64,000 nt of DNA from Apoda limacodes (GCA_946406115.1 OX291540.1:7064563-7128562); one strand, 5' to 3'; shown: positions 1-10,919, counted from the first letter of the stretch. The notes: generated by a model from the letters alone, not told the origin. Numbers and translations are program-made.

Positions 1-1442
1 TTTATTTTGCTATATCTGTCACTTAATACAAGCAAACCTCACTTTGTAATTTGTGTCAACAGACAGTATGAACTCCTTTAGAGCATCGAGTCGAATAAAC
101 GGCTCAGTGTTGTCAGCCGAGGTTTATTACAAGCGAAACACTACTGGCGTTCAATTCTGAACGCTCCCCAATTAGTTACCTATTACGTTATGAGTACCTA
201 CCTCATTACGTTATATTGTAAGTCATATGACAGAGTAATGTCAACAAATGTAATACTTAGAAAACAACACAAAAGTAGTATAGGACGATAGTGTACAAAT
301 CATAAAGTTACAATTTCATTAACAACACAATGTAACTAATATGTTTGACAACTAGGGTATAGAATTAAAAAAAGAGGCAAAATTTGAATAGCCTACTTGC
401 GGCCATGTGTAAATCCGCTACTGACTAGGTAGAAAATCTTTGAACCAGTGTTTTGAATCCATGTGGGTTTCTCCACGAATCAAACGGTAACGATAAAAAA
501 GCCATTAAATTATTAAATCGCCTATAAAACACATCTGTACTTTCTTCTCAGAAGAATGTTTACAAGTTCGAAAAGGTCCTTACAACACCATGATGATTAG
601 GTGTCTTATAATACCAAACATACTTGCAGCTAAAATATAAACGCAAGAATGTGAATGAAATAAATAAGATAGAATAATAGAAAAAGGAATCAGAAAGTAA
701 AAATAGACAAAGAAACAGACAAAATCACAATTAATGCATCATTAATTGAAAAGTATTTTGGTGCTATTGACTATGATAAGCGAAGCATTTCTCCAGTATG
801 TTGTACATAAAAATATATATACAATAGGTAGGTTTGTTAAGTATATTACAACTTGTTTTTTAATGTTTAAATTATTACATTTTTATGTAAGTATGTTGGG
901 TTTCCGATATAAGTTATAATTTGATACGTTTTAACTTTGCTTGAAATATTTTGTTGCTTTTGTATTAGATATTGATGGTTTTTAAACTAATTTTATTTTT
1001 CTGTTTTGTCAAACAACTTTCCATAACACATACATCCACTTAACTAAAATTGTTCATATTTCGCCGATTCAAATACAATAAATTATTTTATTTTACTTTA
1101 GGTCAGTTAGTTCCGTTAATTTGAAGGCATCTACTAAAAACACAACTAACTACACCGACCAAACTTTTAATATCATTAGACCAAAAACATCGAAAACGCG
1201 ATGTTTTTAATATACATTTTTAATTTCTGTTTAAGAAATAATCTCTCACTTTATTTCCGATCACAGCTTAGATTAATCATAACCAGGATATTAAGTGTTC
1301 GTATCTCAGTAGGATTTCACCGCGATTCGTTTTGTGTCTAGTCTTTTTTATAAATAGTAGGTTTTCAATAATATCAATCCCTCTCTCAATTTACGATCAC
1401 TTTATTCATTCTTTTGCATGCATTATATAAAATTACTAAAAT
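1..1442. other. AT-rich non-coding stretch
   Basis: No coding region, RNA gene or clear repeat unit was recognised here. The DNA is AT-rich with many short homopolymer runs, typical of insect intergenic or intronic sequence. Confidence 0.6.
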
Positions 1443-1540
1443 TAGCTAAGGGCGAGTCGGACTCGCACACCGAGGGTTCCGTAGCACCATATGAAATACA
1501 CAAGCCCGAGTTGCACTTGACCGGTTTATATTACTTATGA
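1443..1540. repeat. Lepidopteran dispersed repeat, family B fragment
   Basis: The stretch contains the words cgagtcggactcgcac, gggttccgta and cacttgaccggttta. The same words recur in this window near 5985-6060, 43670-44158, 46621-46860 and 61950-62000. This word set is common in moth genomes. No coding potential is visible. It is a non-autonomous repeat fragment; its class is not determined. Confidence 0.6.
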
Positions 1541-1734
1541 TTTTTGTTTTACTATAGAGTTTGAAGCTTATGTATAGGCGTTTTTACGATAAAGGTGCTG
1601 ATAAACTTAAGCATTTACTTGTAACAGAATATTGAGCCTTCGCCGTTTTTAAATTGTCGAACTGAATAGAGCCAAGCATAGAACTAAACATTGCTACGAA
1701 CGTTTTCAACATTGTCACGATCATTTTAGTGAAC

Positions 1735-1835
1735 GCGCGATATCACTCTGGTGTTGCAAGCGTCCATAGGCTACGGTGACCGCTTACCATCAGGCGGACC
1801 GGAAGCTTGTTTGCCACCTTAGTGGTATAAAAAAA
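1735..1835 (+). repeat. Retroposon 3' end fragment
   Basis: The segment reads through ggtgttgcaagcgtccatag, gcttaccatcaggcggacc and tttgccacc and ends in a short A-run (1830-1835). That arrangement is the usual 3' tail of a common moth non-LTR retroposon, here 5'-truncated to about 100 bp. Recognition is from memory of the family, not from a search. Confidence 0.5.
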
Positions 1836-2189
1836 CACTCTAGTCAATGCTCGTCAAAAAATATGCTTTTTCTATAATGTAACATTCTCTAGAATGCTCA
1901 TTACATGTGAATGCTCAAGTTTCGCAAAAACAACAAAAACATGTTTCTTGTATGGCGACCACAGACATATTGATGGCGAACCAAGTCTTTGTTTACCTTG
2001 TGTTATTAAGATACAGGGTAGATAGGCGTAACTATGCCGTTTTTGTGCAAATTTTTAACATCTGAAGGATTGAAAAAAAATGTTATTAAACTTGCTTTTG
2101 TCTAGCGCATTACCTTACTGAATTTTTTAATGAATTGTATATAAGGCAAAAAAAATATGGAAGTGACCATTGTTTCAAAACTTGCGCAA

Positions 2190-2841
2190 ATTTTTGAAGT
2201 GAAAACTTCTTTAGCGGCGTTGTGCACTTTTTTTGGTATGGGTAAAAAATGATAATCTCGCGTCAGGTCACGTATCCTGATCGTGAAAATTCGTAAGACG
2301 TGGAGAGTAGACAGCTGGCGCGGCGTAGGAGAGGGAGTATCCCCCTCTCTTTCTACGGCGCGGCGAAAATGTATGCCTGCGCCTGCTGTTTCGTTTAGGC
2401 GGCGCAGGGCGCTTGCGCGAATGGTCATGTGTGTTTATGTTACAGCGTGCTACGCGCATCCATGGATGGTGACAGCTGATGGCTCGACCGTCTGTGTAGT
2501 GGCCATACTGCTGTGTATTCGTAAAATTCGTGTATATAAAGTGTTTAAAATATGGAAATTGAACAAAGTGCATCTTTGTCTTTGTAAAATACGGAAACCG
2601 TAATGCCACGCCTATTACAATTTTTTTTTTAGTATTCGCGATTATGAGTAGTACAGGGAGGTTGGATATGGAATTTTAATTCTATGACAGATTGCGATGT
2701 CAAATATACTACTTCAAAAAAGTAAATAAACAAACAATATTATTTCTTGACAATGTCAAAGACATGTCTTGTGATATATTTGAGTGTTAAGCGCGAATCG
2801 TGTGTAAAGGTTTTCACTTCTGCCGGCACTCCCGGAGTGCA
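2190..2841 (+). mobile_element. MITE-like family A, copy 1 (with insert)
   Basis: The left end carries GAAGTGAAAAC followed by ttctttagcggcgttgtgc; the right end is GTTTTCACTTC followed by tgccggcactcccggagtgc. The two ends form an 11-nt perfect inverted repeat. Other copies are at 3300-3607, 23188-24245, 25061-25365 (reverse) and about 15500-15585 (right end only). This copy is longer than the 305-bp compact copy because it carries a GC-rich insert at about 2298-2594. It has no transposase and is presumably non-autonomous. Confidence 0.65.
2298..2594. other. GC-rich insert inside family A copy 1
   Basis: Copy 2 (near 3400) runs straight from attcgtaagac to ggaaaccgtaatgcc. Copy 1 has about 297 extra bases at that point. 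The insert is much richer in G and C than its surroundings and begins with a hairpin-forming stretch (cgtaggagaggg pairing with ccctctctttctacg, about 2323-2360). No clean target duplication is visible. It could be a nested element, or copy 2 could be the deleted form. The open frames over it have no recognisable protein. Confidence 0.5.
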
Positions 2842-2874
2842 CTTTTTATTCAAGCTTGTTTTGCATTTCGTTGT

Positions 2875-3020
2875 TATAGACCGGGAGACAGTAACACAAA
2901 ATATTGGGTCATTTGTACCAGTATGGCGGTTCTTCAGGGGTCTAACTACGTTATGACGAAAAGAAAAATGATGGTCATAGCGCTGGTACCGGCGCGGCGG
3001 CCCAATCGCGTTAGTCGAAC
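2875..3020 (+). repeat. Left arm of a long inverted repeat
   Basis: This segment, from gaccgggagacag to cgcgttagtcgaac, is the imperfect reverse complement of 3605-3744. Arms are about 140-146 bp and the loop about 585 bp. It follows directly on the right end of family A copy 1. It has no protein similarity that I recognise. Confidence 0.7.
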
Positions 3021-3299
3021 GTGTCGGATAAATACGAGTGTCGAACGTTTTGTTCCACAAAAATCCTTATATTTTCCGATAGTCTATTAAAATAAAGTAG
3101 GCGGTAGCGTAATGCCATACTTCTCCGGTGTGACTTTCAGCACGCCATACCGACGCGAACACATTAATTTAAAAATAAACAATTCAAACATTTGTACTAA
3201 GCGAATTTTTGCACAGTTAATCATCGTCGAGTAGCCTTTCACGAACATCACCATGCCACACTTTTCAGACGGTTCCAAATGGCCGCAAGGGAGTAAATT
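3021..3299. other. Loop of the long inverted repeat, unassigned part
   Basis: Non-coding, no recognised family. It separates the left inverted arm from family A copy 2. Confidence 0.4.
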
Positions 3300-3607
3300 T
3301 ATTTTTGAAGTGAAAACTTCTTTAGCGGCGTTGTGCACTTTTTTTGGTATGGGTAAAAAATGATAAACTCGCGTCAGGTCACGTTGCTTAATCGTGGAAA
3401 TTCGTAAGACGGAAACCGTAATGCCACGCCTATTATAATTTTTATTTTTAGTATTCGCGATTATGAGTAGTACAGGGAGGTTGGATATGGAATTTTAATT
3501 CTATGACAGATTGCGATGTCAAATATACTACGTCAAAAAAGTAAATAAACAAACATTATTATTTCTTGACAATGTCAAAGACATGTCTTGTGACATATTT
3601 GAGTGTT
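3300..3607 (+). mobile_element. MITE-like family A, copy 2 (right end lost)
   Basis: It starts with the same tttttgaagtgaaaacttc left end as copy 1 and matches it almost base for base, without the GC-rich insert, as far as catatttgagtgtt. There it stops and switches to the reverse complement of the 2875-3020 segment. The expected right end (cacttctgccggcac) is absent, so this copy was truncated by a rearrangement. Confidence 0.7.
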
Positions 3608-3744
3608 CGACTAACGCCCACGCGATTGGGCCGCCGGTACCAGCGCTATGATCATCATTTTTCTTTTCGTCATTACGTAGTTAGACTCCTGAAGAACCGC
3701 CATACTGGTACAAATGAGCCAAGTTTTTGTGTCACTGTCGCCCG
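3605..3744 (-). repeat. Right arm of a long inverted repeat
   Basis: Reverse complement of 2875-3020 with a few differences and small gaps; it includes gattgggccgccggtacc and agaaccgccatactggtac. Together with the left arm it could fold into a stem of about 140 bp if transcribed. Confidence 0.7.
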
Positions 3745-3827
3745 GTGTATTATGAAAGTCGATTAAATAATTCGAATTGGTTGTTATCTAGTGCATTGAC
3801 TATAAGTTAATATATATAACTATACTA

Positions 3828-3935
3828 GCTGACCGGGCAGACGTTGTCCTGCATGATACCGACTGCAGCGCCATCTGCCGGGCTGATTTCTGAATCTAAA
3901 CCATCCAAAGCGCCACCAAACATATACAAAAAAAA
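3828..3935. repeat. Dispersed repeat, family C fragment
   Basis: The words actagctgaccgggcagac, gttgtcctgcatg and gcagcgccatctgccggg match the series at 36880-36920 and 37300-37570 (agacccggcagaccctgtcc, gcagcgccac). It is a moth-type short interspersed repeat, non-coding, decayed. Confidence 0.55.
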
Positions 3936-4568
3936 TCATTCAAATCATCTCGTAGTAATGTATATGACATTGTGTAATGATTATTAGTACATTTACATAC
4001 ACAACGTTAGTATTACAGAAATTAGCTTTCTGGCCTATTTCGCCCTCCTAAGTCAAAAATCTTTTAAATTTAGTTTTTGTTTGTTTTTTAGTTATTTATG
4101 TTACTTAGTCAGTCAAAAAAATCTAAATAAAATTAAAACATGTAAATTTTTTTTGACCAAATGCCTATTGTAACAAAAGCTTGTCATGTAATTAAATAAC
4201 TTATACTATACAGTGGTCTTAAAAACGTGTACCTGAAAAAAAATCAAAAGTATCTTTTTATTAAAATAAAATAATACTTCCTTTCCTCCTTATAGTCTTA
4301 CGGGGTAAAAACGTGTATCTGAAAGAAAACATTTTTTGTGTGTCAAATTAAAAACGCAGAAGTTGCAGGTAAAAATTAAAAAAAGAATCTGCAAAAAAGT
4401 ATTTGTAATAAAAGGAGTTAAAAATCGCCGTTTTATTATTTTCTGCAGAATATACAATAATGTATGTATGTATGTACGACACACTTTTCTAAGAGAACTT
4501 AATATGAAAAAGACCCTTATCCCTAGTATAATGGACGAAAGAAGGTCACTGTTTTTAAAGGAATTAAT
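3936..4568. other. AT-rich spacer upstream of the tRNA terminator
   Basis: Nothing recognised apart from a short gtatgtatgtatg microsatellite near 4460. The open frames across it show low-complexity, AT-driven composition and no family signature. Confidence 0.5.
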
Positions 4569-4574
4569 AAAAAA
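4569..4574 (-). terminator. Pol III T6 terminator of tRNA-Arg
   Basis: Six A on the plus strand read as six T on the minus strand, 9 nt past the tRNA 3' end. A run of four or more T is the standard RNA polymerase III stop signal. Confidence 0.8.
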
Positions 4575-4583
4575 GACTCTCCT

Positions 4584-4656
4584 CATCCCTGGTGGGGATC
4601 GAACCCACGGCCTTTGGATTAGAAGTCCAACGCGCTATCCTCTGCGCCACAGGGAC
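4584..4656 (-). tRNA. tRNA-Arg (anticodon TCT)
   Basis: The 73-nt minus-strand sequence folds into a complete cloverleaf. The acceptor stem is GTCCCTG/CAGGGAT (one G-T closing pair) with discriminator G, the D stem GCGC/GCGC, the anticodon stem TTGGA/TCCAA with loop CTTCTAA (anticodon TCT), the variable loop AGGCC and the T stem GTGGG/CCCAC with loop TTCGATC. Internal A- and B-box promoter elements (TGGCGCAGAGG and GGTTCGATCCC) are intact. There is no intron and no encoded CCA, as expected for a eukaryotic nuclear tRNA. A T6 terminator follows. It decodes AGA codons and looks functional rather than SINE-derived, because all stems pair and no SINE body follows. Confidence 0.95.
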
Positions 4657-6557
4657 TACGACTATGTCTTAAATTTAACTGATCTAGATATAATGTAAGT
4701 ATCTGATTGCTATTGGATTACTATAATGACTTAATGAGTAATATTTTGTAAGTACCTACGTAATATTTATTCAGCTTAAACATCGTTGAATATTGTAACA
4801 TACTTGTACATTCGAAGAGCGATATTGTTCTTATATACCTACCTACAGGCTGAATTTTTCAAGTGAACGTGAATGGCCAAATTCGAAACTATTAGGAACA
4901 GCGAAAAGTACTCAAGGGAGTCTCGGGCCTATAACTGTATATAGTACCTATATTAGTTTGTTAACAAAAACAAAGTAGGCCAATCAACATTCTTTTATCG
5001 ACACCTGTGAATAAGTTAATATCTACAAAATGATGGCACCAGAACCCTTAATTGGACAGGAATTCATAGTCTATAAGTATACACAGTACCTGAGAGAAAA
5101 TTTAACACTTGTAATAGGTATCACCAAGGAAACTAGAGTTCGTGTAAAAGGAAGTGGTAAATTAAAAAAAAACAGTAAATAATACTATAATATAATGAGT
5201 AGGTGAGTTTGTTGTAACACACATCCATAACGTCTGCACAGATTTAAATAAAATTCAAAACATGACACGCAATTAAATAATGTTTCGGATTAATATATTC
5301 CATTTTTAATTTTTCTGAAAAATTAAAAATACTTTATAAAAAATATATTTAAAGTAAAATTTATTATTTTTATTTAAAACTTCATATTTACACACTTTAT
5401 TATGGTTACCAGGCGATGCATTGTTGCAATAAAAATTCAAGAAATAAAATAGTATTTAATATCTTTGACGATTTAAAGTTAGTTTGAGTTTAAAAAACTC
5501 TCGTTGTATCCAAACCATGCGTGAGTAAAGTAAAGTTATAACACAACTTAATTAAGAGTTCTTATAGGAATCCGCGGTGTACAGCAAGTTTTATTTTTTT
5601 ATACCTATAACATACTTACGTTTGGGTGGTCCGTATCTACAACAGCAGGCCAGTACATTGAGCCAGTACGAATTCCTCGACGACTAATGTTCCTTCCAAA
5701 AACAACAACCAAGACTGAAATAAAACTTAAGCATTAACTTAGAATTGATAACTTAGTCGTAAAACAGTTACTTATACAGTTATATCACGGCAACAGATTT
5801 TTCCGTTGCATAAACAGGATGGAAAAAAAAAGTTTTCATTGAATTTCAAGTACCTTAAATATTGATGATAGCTCATTTCAAGTAAAGGAAACATTATTTT
5901 TCATCTCGCCAGCATGAAAAGAGTGGTTTTGGTGTCCAAAAACTCGCAGAAAAATCGATTTTTGCATATTTGCTGCGACCCTATTTTGTGTGTGTAAATC
6001 ATATGGTGGTACGGAACACATGGTGCGCGAGTCTGACTTACACTTGACCGATAAGCTTACTCAGTGAAAAAAATTCTATAACGGGCAACAGTGTGCCTTC
6101 TTATGTTAGGTACAATGATAGATTTTCTAATACTATGTTTCTTAGAACAAAATGATCTTTATGAACAACCGTTTCGATTAAAATCATAAAAAAGGATGAT
6201 TTTCTTTTTGACGGGTTCGATTCCCAGGTGATATGTCAAAAATCTTTGAATGTAGTTTTACTTACTTCAAAAAAGAAAAGGAATGTTTCATTTCAATTGT
6301 AGAGAACTGGTTTGATCAAAAATAAAGCTACAACTGAGTCAAACATAAAATGTCCATCTAACAGTTATAAAAGATATAGATTAAAAGTAATATTGTTATA
6401 TATGTTACAATACCCCGCTCTCCCTGCAAGGAAAAAAACCTAAGTTATGAGAAGCAAGGGTTTTTCCTAATCAGAAACCATATTATATAAAGAACAACTA
6501 ATGTTGTTCAAACTAAAGTAAAAATAAGGCAATTTTTAGTCTGAGGTGTGATATTTA
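4657..6557. other. Non-coding stretch with two repeat traces
   Basis: Mostly AT-rich DNA with no gene. Around 5985-6060 a family B trace (tggtacggaacacatg, gtgcgcgagtctgac, acacttgaccg) is visible. Around 6209-6230 a B-box-like word gggttcgattcccagg suggests a decayed tRNA-type SINE. Nothing else was recognised. Confidence 0.5.
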
Positions 6558-6576
6558 CAATTCAATTCAATTCAAT
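6558..6576 (-). repeat. Pentanucleotide 3' tail of the CR1-like element
   Basis: About four units of ttgaa on the minus strand mark the 3' terminus. CR1-group elements end in short tandem repeats rather than poly(A). Confidence 0.75.
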
Positions 6577-7358
6577 ATAATTTTATTCAGATTAGGCTAC
6601 AATAATTGAGCACTTATGAATGTCACTACGCCATCGGTTCGTAAGTCTACAGGGCGGGAGACCTTGTACTGAGAAGAACCGGCAAGAAACTCAGCAAGGG
6701 CATTTCTTTTCTCCCTTTCTTTTACAGCGTCCAATTAAAATATTGGAAAATGCCCTCCCTATCATAAAAGGACACTTTCCATTACAAACATAAAAAACAT
6801 GAAATATAAAGCACAAGCACAACATTAAAAAGTATCTAATATAAACAAAAGACAGTTTATGTATTCATCACTAAGAAATAATCAATGTCTTACAGTATTA
6901 ATAAACAAAACAAAAAAGTAAGACTAAATACTAAGAATACCAAGAAGTTTGCAAAAGCAGACCAGCCTCCACAGGCGGCACCCGTTCACGAGTATGACAC
7001 ATGAATCAGCCATCGCTTCGCTCAACCATGTTTTAGGGAACGTAACGACCCGACACACACGCCACCACCGCAGAGACACTTTGAGAGAGCATGACACACT
7101 CAAGCAACTCCAATAAAACTTCGATTGTACTAGTTACAATGTGTGTAGTAAAGGAACAAAATATAAGAGGAGAAGATTGGAAGGTTCGCAATGCATTACT
7201 ACCGAGCAGCAACGGCAATAAACTCACTAGTTAATCTTTTATACATCATATAAAAATACAATATAGCCTTACACTAGGTAATAACATAATATACAATGTT
7301 TTAAATTTAAAAAAAAAAAAATAATATTTCAAATGCCCCAATACAAATCAATTAAGTT
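6577..7358 (-). other. 3' untranslated part of the CR1-like element
   Basis: Non-coding region between the RT stop and the tail. It contains the moth-typical words gagaagaaccggcaagaaac (6673-6692). The small frame at 7033-7227 has no family features and is taken as chance. Confidence 0.6.
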
Positions 7359-8615
7359 CTAATTTTTCCAAGCATTTTTATCATTTATGTATTCATCAAC
7401 TTTGTAATAGCTTTTTTTCATTAAAATATCTTTGACATATATTTTAAATTTATTTGAGGGTAAATTAACCACATGTTCTGGAATTTTATTGTAGAAAAAT
7501 ATACTTTGTATTGCGAAAGAGCTATGTACCTTCTGAAGACGACATTTTGGAACTACCAATTTATCCTTATTCCTTGTATTAACACTGTGGAGGTCACTAT
7601 TTTTTGCAAATAAGTGAAAATTTTGGCGTACATACATTATACAAGCAAAGATATATTGGCAAGGAACAGTTAAAATATCAATTTCCCTGAATAGTTCCCT
7701 AAGAGAAATTCGAGGTCCTAATTTATAAATTGACCGTACTGCTCTCTTTTGCAAAATAAAGACTGTATCAATATCAGCTGCCTTACCCCAAAGCAAAATG
7801 CCATAAGACATGACGGAATGGAAATAGCTAAAGTAGACCAAGCGAGCAGTGTCAACATCTGTAAGCTGCCTAACTTTCCTAACTGCATAGGCAGCTGAAC
7901 TGAGTTTTCTTGCAAGAACTGAAATATGAGGGTTCCACTGCAGCCTATTGTCTAATGTAATACCTAGAAACACTGTTGAGTCTAATAGTTCTATTTCTTC
8001 TCCGTTTAGGGATAATTTTGTACTTATGTTTCTGACATTTGGCATCATAAATTTTAAACACTTAGTCTTTTTCGCATTAAGAAGTAAATTATTTGCCGTA
8101 AACCACTGAAGAACCTGAGAAAGCGCACTACTTACGTCGTCAAAATTAGTTTTATTTCTGTCAACTTTAAATAAAAGAGATGTGTCATCAGCAAATAGTA
8201 CAATCTTGCACAGCTTCTCCACAAAGAAAGGCAAGTCATTTATGTAAATTAAAAATAGAAAAGGACCTAAAATAGAACCTTGAGGAACTCCTAATTTTAC
8301 TTCAGAGCCATTGGATTTTACCTCATTGATTTGAACCTTCTGCATTCTACTACTCAAATATGAGCGGATAAGCTCAAGAGCCAAATCTGCAATAACATAA
8401 TGACTCAGTTTCCTTATAAGAGTTTCATGTTGCACGCAGTCGAATGCCTTTGATAGATCACAGAAGATACCAATAGCATTTTGTGACTGTTCCCAAGCAG
8501 CAAATATATGCTGTATAAGGGCAACACCTGCGTCAGTTGTGGAACGCCCTTTTGTAAAACCAAACTGTTGAGGATGAAGTAATCCATTTAAGTTAAAATG
8601 TTTAAGCACTGGCAC
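7359..8615 (-). pseudogene. Reverse transcriptase, C-terminal part of ORF2 (CR1-like)
   Basis: This frame of 418 codons encodes most of a non-LTR reverse transcriptase, which would copy retroposon RNA at a nicked chromosomal target. Motifs in order: QQFGFTKGRSTTDAG (residues 16-30), CDLSKAFDC with the first catalytic Asp (about 52-60), GVPQGSILGP (109-118), LFADDTSLLF with the catalytic DD (140-149), LNAKKTKCLKF, and FLGITLDNRLQWNPH in the thumb. The C-terminus looks complete. No internal stop or frameshift is present, so the copy is fairly young. The N-terminal RT blocks and nearly all of the endonuclease are missing through a deletion that also changes frame, so the first Met is only the first one in the open stretch, not a true start. 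Confidence 0.85.
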
Positions 8616-8796
8616 TGGACAAATAATGATTGGGGAAACTAAACATTAATTCATGTTTACTTAGCCAATGCTCAGTTACACACAACATATGTATAGTATG
8701 ACTTTTTAAAAATAATTCTATTTCCAATTCCTTGCCAGAAATGCCTTGTATATTTTGATGAACAATGTTAAAAAAACAGGCATTGTCTGTTGTCAA
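8602..8796 (-). pseudogene. ORF2 start: AP-endonuclease N-terminus
   Basis: The 64-codon frame begins 5 nt downstream of the ORF1 stop, as ORF2 often does in CR1 and Jockey elements. Residues 9-22 (FNIVHQNIQGISGK) match the first conserved block of the APE-type endonuclease, with the Asn of HQNIQG at the usual place. CVTEHWLSKHE (about 39-49) is the second block with its catalytic Glu. The protein then ends at the deletion junction and reads out of frame to a stop. The His and Asp blocks of the nuclease are gone. Confidence 0.75.
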
Positions 8797-8801
8797 AGAA
8801 C

Positions 8802-9296
8802 TCAGTTTAAAGTATGATCTAAAATAGGAACTGACTCGGTGCAGCTAATAACATCAGCACTATAAGACATAGCACTAACGCTAGAGAGGTCAATAGACTC
8901 CTTAATACTACTTAAATCTAAATCATGTATATTAGAAGCTAACAACGTAGCCATTTTTCGTCTACATTTCATAGGCAGGGACATACCAGCCAGTGTCAGT
9001 CTAAAATTATAAATAAATTTATTTATGTCAAAATATAAAATTGCATCGCTATGACGATGAGTCAAGTTGTACAGATGTACATTCATGTCAAATATATGCC
9101 TATTTAGTTTAGCAGTGGAGCTTGAAGAATATGGAAAACCGCTTATTATAAACTTACATCTTGTTTTATTGTGTAACTCCAACAAGGTACCTACTCCCTG
9201 TATGATGTCATTCTTCTTTAATAATGAGCCATCACCAAACAATATGACAATTGTTGTAGTGCTATTTAGTACAAAAAGTACACTGCTTATATACAT
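8802..9296 (-). pseudogene. ORF1 C-terminal part, esterase-like (CR1 group)
   Basis: The 164-residue frame resembles the second half of the SGNH/PC-esterase domain found in ORF1 of CR1-group retroposons. A strand-type block CKFIISGFPYS (about 47-57) is followed by a helix with LNRHIFDMNVHLYNL (about 64-78) and then by GMSLPMKCRRKMATLLA (about 103-119), equivalent to the G-x-HLN-x-KGK-x-LA block. The catalytic His of that block is not seen. The upstream half with the Gly-Asp-Ser motif is absent because the element is 5'-truncated. ORF1 proteins bind the element RNA in the cytoplasm. Assignment is by pattern and position next to ORF2; no search was possible. Confidence 0.55.
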
Positions 9297-9300
9297 AGAT

Positions 9301-9416
9301 ATATAGATTTAGAGTTAGATACATAGATTCTATTACTCAAAATCCCTATCATAGCTCACCATGCTAAAGGAGTTAACAAACCGCAAAGTTAAAGTTCCGT
9401 ACGCAACCTGTTTTTT
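9301..9416. other. Spacer between CR1-like and BEL-like elements
   Basis: Short AT-rich sequence with nothing recognised. Confidence 0.4.
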
Positions 9417-9715
9417 TGTTTCTGGCGACACTCTACTTTGTGGTTGTCATTTACTCCGCACGAATAAAAAATTACCTACTGTCTCAGAAAAGTGTTTTGT
9501 TAATTATATTAGAAGATGTTTAGAGTAAAAGTAATGTGCACTTGTTTCGTGAGGATCACACGCCACGACTATTTGCTATTTGAATTATAAAACTTTAAGT
9601 TAGATCTTGTCCCCCTCGGTTTAAGCTATAATTTAGGGCTCCCTTAGGTCCCCTTAGAAGACAGACAGACGAGGTGCATTTAGGTACAGAACACCACCTA
9701 AGAAGGTAAGATTTT
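9417..9715 (+). repeat. 5' LTR of the BEL/Pao element
   Basis: The region starts with TGTTTCTGGCGACACTC and lies directly before gag. It is clearly homologous to the reverse complement of about 26994-27334: shared words include gaaaagtgttttgttaatta, actttaagttagatcttgtc and tttagggctcccttaggt. Two unlinked copies, one next to BEL gag and one alone, identify it as the LTR. The 3' boundary is uncertain by about 10 bp. Confidence 0.75.
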
Positions 9716-9769
9716 GTCATCATGAGGAGGCCTGCAGAAGCAGGATGTGGCTTAGCTTACCACAGATTC

Positions 9770-10170
9770 GGACCAGGCTGACGACCTTTGTGACCAGATT
9801 GTCATTCGGGTTGCACAGATTCGTCGGGCTGACGCTAAGACCGTTGCCCCTAAGTACGAATGTAACAACTCTGTGGCCACTCAGGCGACTCTTCTTTGCA
9901 AAATTTGGACCTGCCAAAGTTTTATGGCGATTTAGCAGAGAGGCGGTCTTTCATTAATAGGTTTAACGGTTTGGTTTACAATCGGTCAGATCTTACCAAT
10001 TCACAAAAAATCTCCTATTTGCTGGGATCAACCGCTGGAGAGGCTTATGACATGATTCAGGTCTCAGGATTAGGCCGGTTACAAAACTGCTCGGGTCTTA
10101 TTATATAAACGCTATGACAATATTAGGCAAATTGCTCATACATACATATGGCAAACCTGCGGAGAGAGTT
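9770..10170 (+). pseudogene. BEL/Pao gag remnant
   Basis: Reading in two frames gives an acidic N-terminal part (QADDLCDQIVIRVAQIRRAD, about 9772-9832) followed after a frameshift near 9895 by the BEL gag signature LDLPKFYGDLAE and FINRFNGLVYNRSDL, then QKISYLLGSTAGEAYDMIQ (to about 10055) and YDNIRQIAHTY (about 10120-10155). This is the capsid-type region that assembles particles in BEL/Pao elements. The usual L-P-K-L/F-x-G-D-x-x-E core is present. Frameshifts and stops make it non-functional. Confidence 0.8.
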
Positions 10171-10919
10171 TTCTATGCTATGTTGGTTGCACTTAGGTTA
10201 GGTTGTACTTAGGATTAGGGCTTCAAGTACAAAAGGATCGGTCCTTTTTACTTGTCCATTTGGCCCTCTACCGTCTTACACCGGAATTAAAGAACCGCTT
10301 TGAATTTGTTTGTGGCGGTTAATCGGCTACAATGCGAATGCGAGCGCCTTTGAACCTCCATAAGTTGCATACGGGTGGGGGCCCTTCACCCCCTCCCCTC
10401 CTAGTAAGTAAGATTTGCGGCCCGCCCTGACTCTCAAGAGTCTTTACTGTTCGGGTAAGAAGCGCACAATGGATACCGGAGGTATTCTTTACCTATTGCA
10501 GAGTACCCAAATATGGGAATTATCCGCCTCAATTGAATAGGTCGAAACCTCTTCAGACTCCTTTTCGGCCCCCTACTTCGGTGCTAATGAAGCGTCCGCC
10601 GTATGTTGCCAGTTAGCAGCCGTTATCACGGTGGGATCTTCCACCGCAACAATTAAGTTCACCACCCACAGTCCATGACAGCGATGACTAGCTGTGGCAA
10701 GTACAGCTTCCTCCTCAATACCAAATTAACACCACTGACAGTTGTGCTCCCCACTACACAGGTTCGAGCCTTTTCATCCTGTGCGTCCTTTGTGGTGGTA
10801 CGAGCATAACTTGATTCGGGTTCTCAGGTTTGCTTGGTATCCACCTTTTTGGTAAGGAAGCTGAAGTTACAGTTGTCTCCAGCAGCGGATTCTATTCGAG
10901 GCATTGGTGGCCTTAAGGT
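10171..10919 (+). other. Degenerate BEL interior
   Basis: Frame fragments such as FLLVHLALYRLTPELKNRF suggest continuing gag sequence, but stops and frame changes are frequent. A C-rich stretch near 10370-10400 is notable. No protease DTG/DSG or RT YxDD motif was found, so most of pol is gone. Confidence 0.45.

Larger units (their letters stand above)
6558..9300 (-). mobile_element. CR1-like non-LTR retroposon, internally deleted
   Basis: A minus-strand element with, in order, the end of ORF1 (8802-9296), the start of the ORF2 endonuclease (8602-8796), a long open reverse-transcriptase reading frame (7359-8615) and a 3' untranslated part of about 780 bp ending in repeats of ttgaa (6558-6576). 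The ORF1 esterase-like ending and the pentanucleotide tail are features of the CR1 group of retroposons. The 5' end is missing and about the last three quarters of the endonuclease plus the N-terminal part of the RT have been removed by one clean deletion near 8613-8620. It cannot be autonomous. Confidence 0.8.

Noticed and set aside
2268..2609. Overlapping frames of 106-113 codons on both strands
   Set aside because: They lie in the GC-rich insert of a MITE-like element, where few stops are expected, and show no domain.
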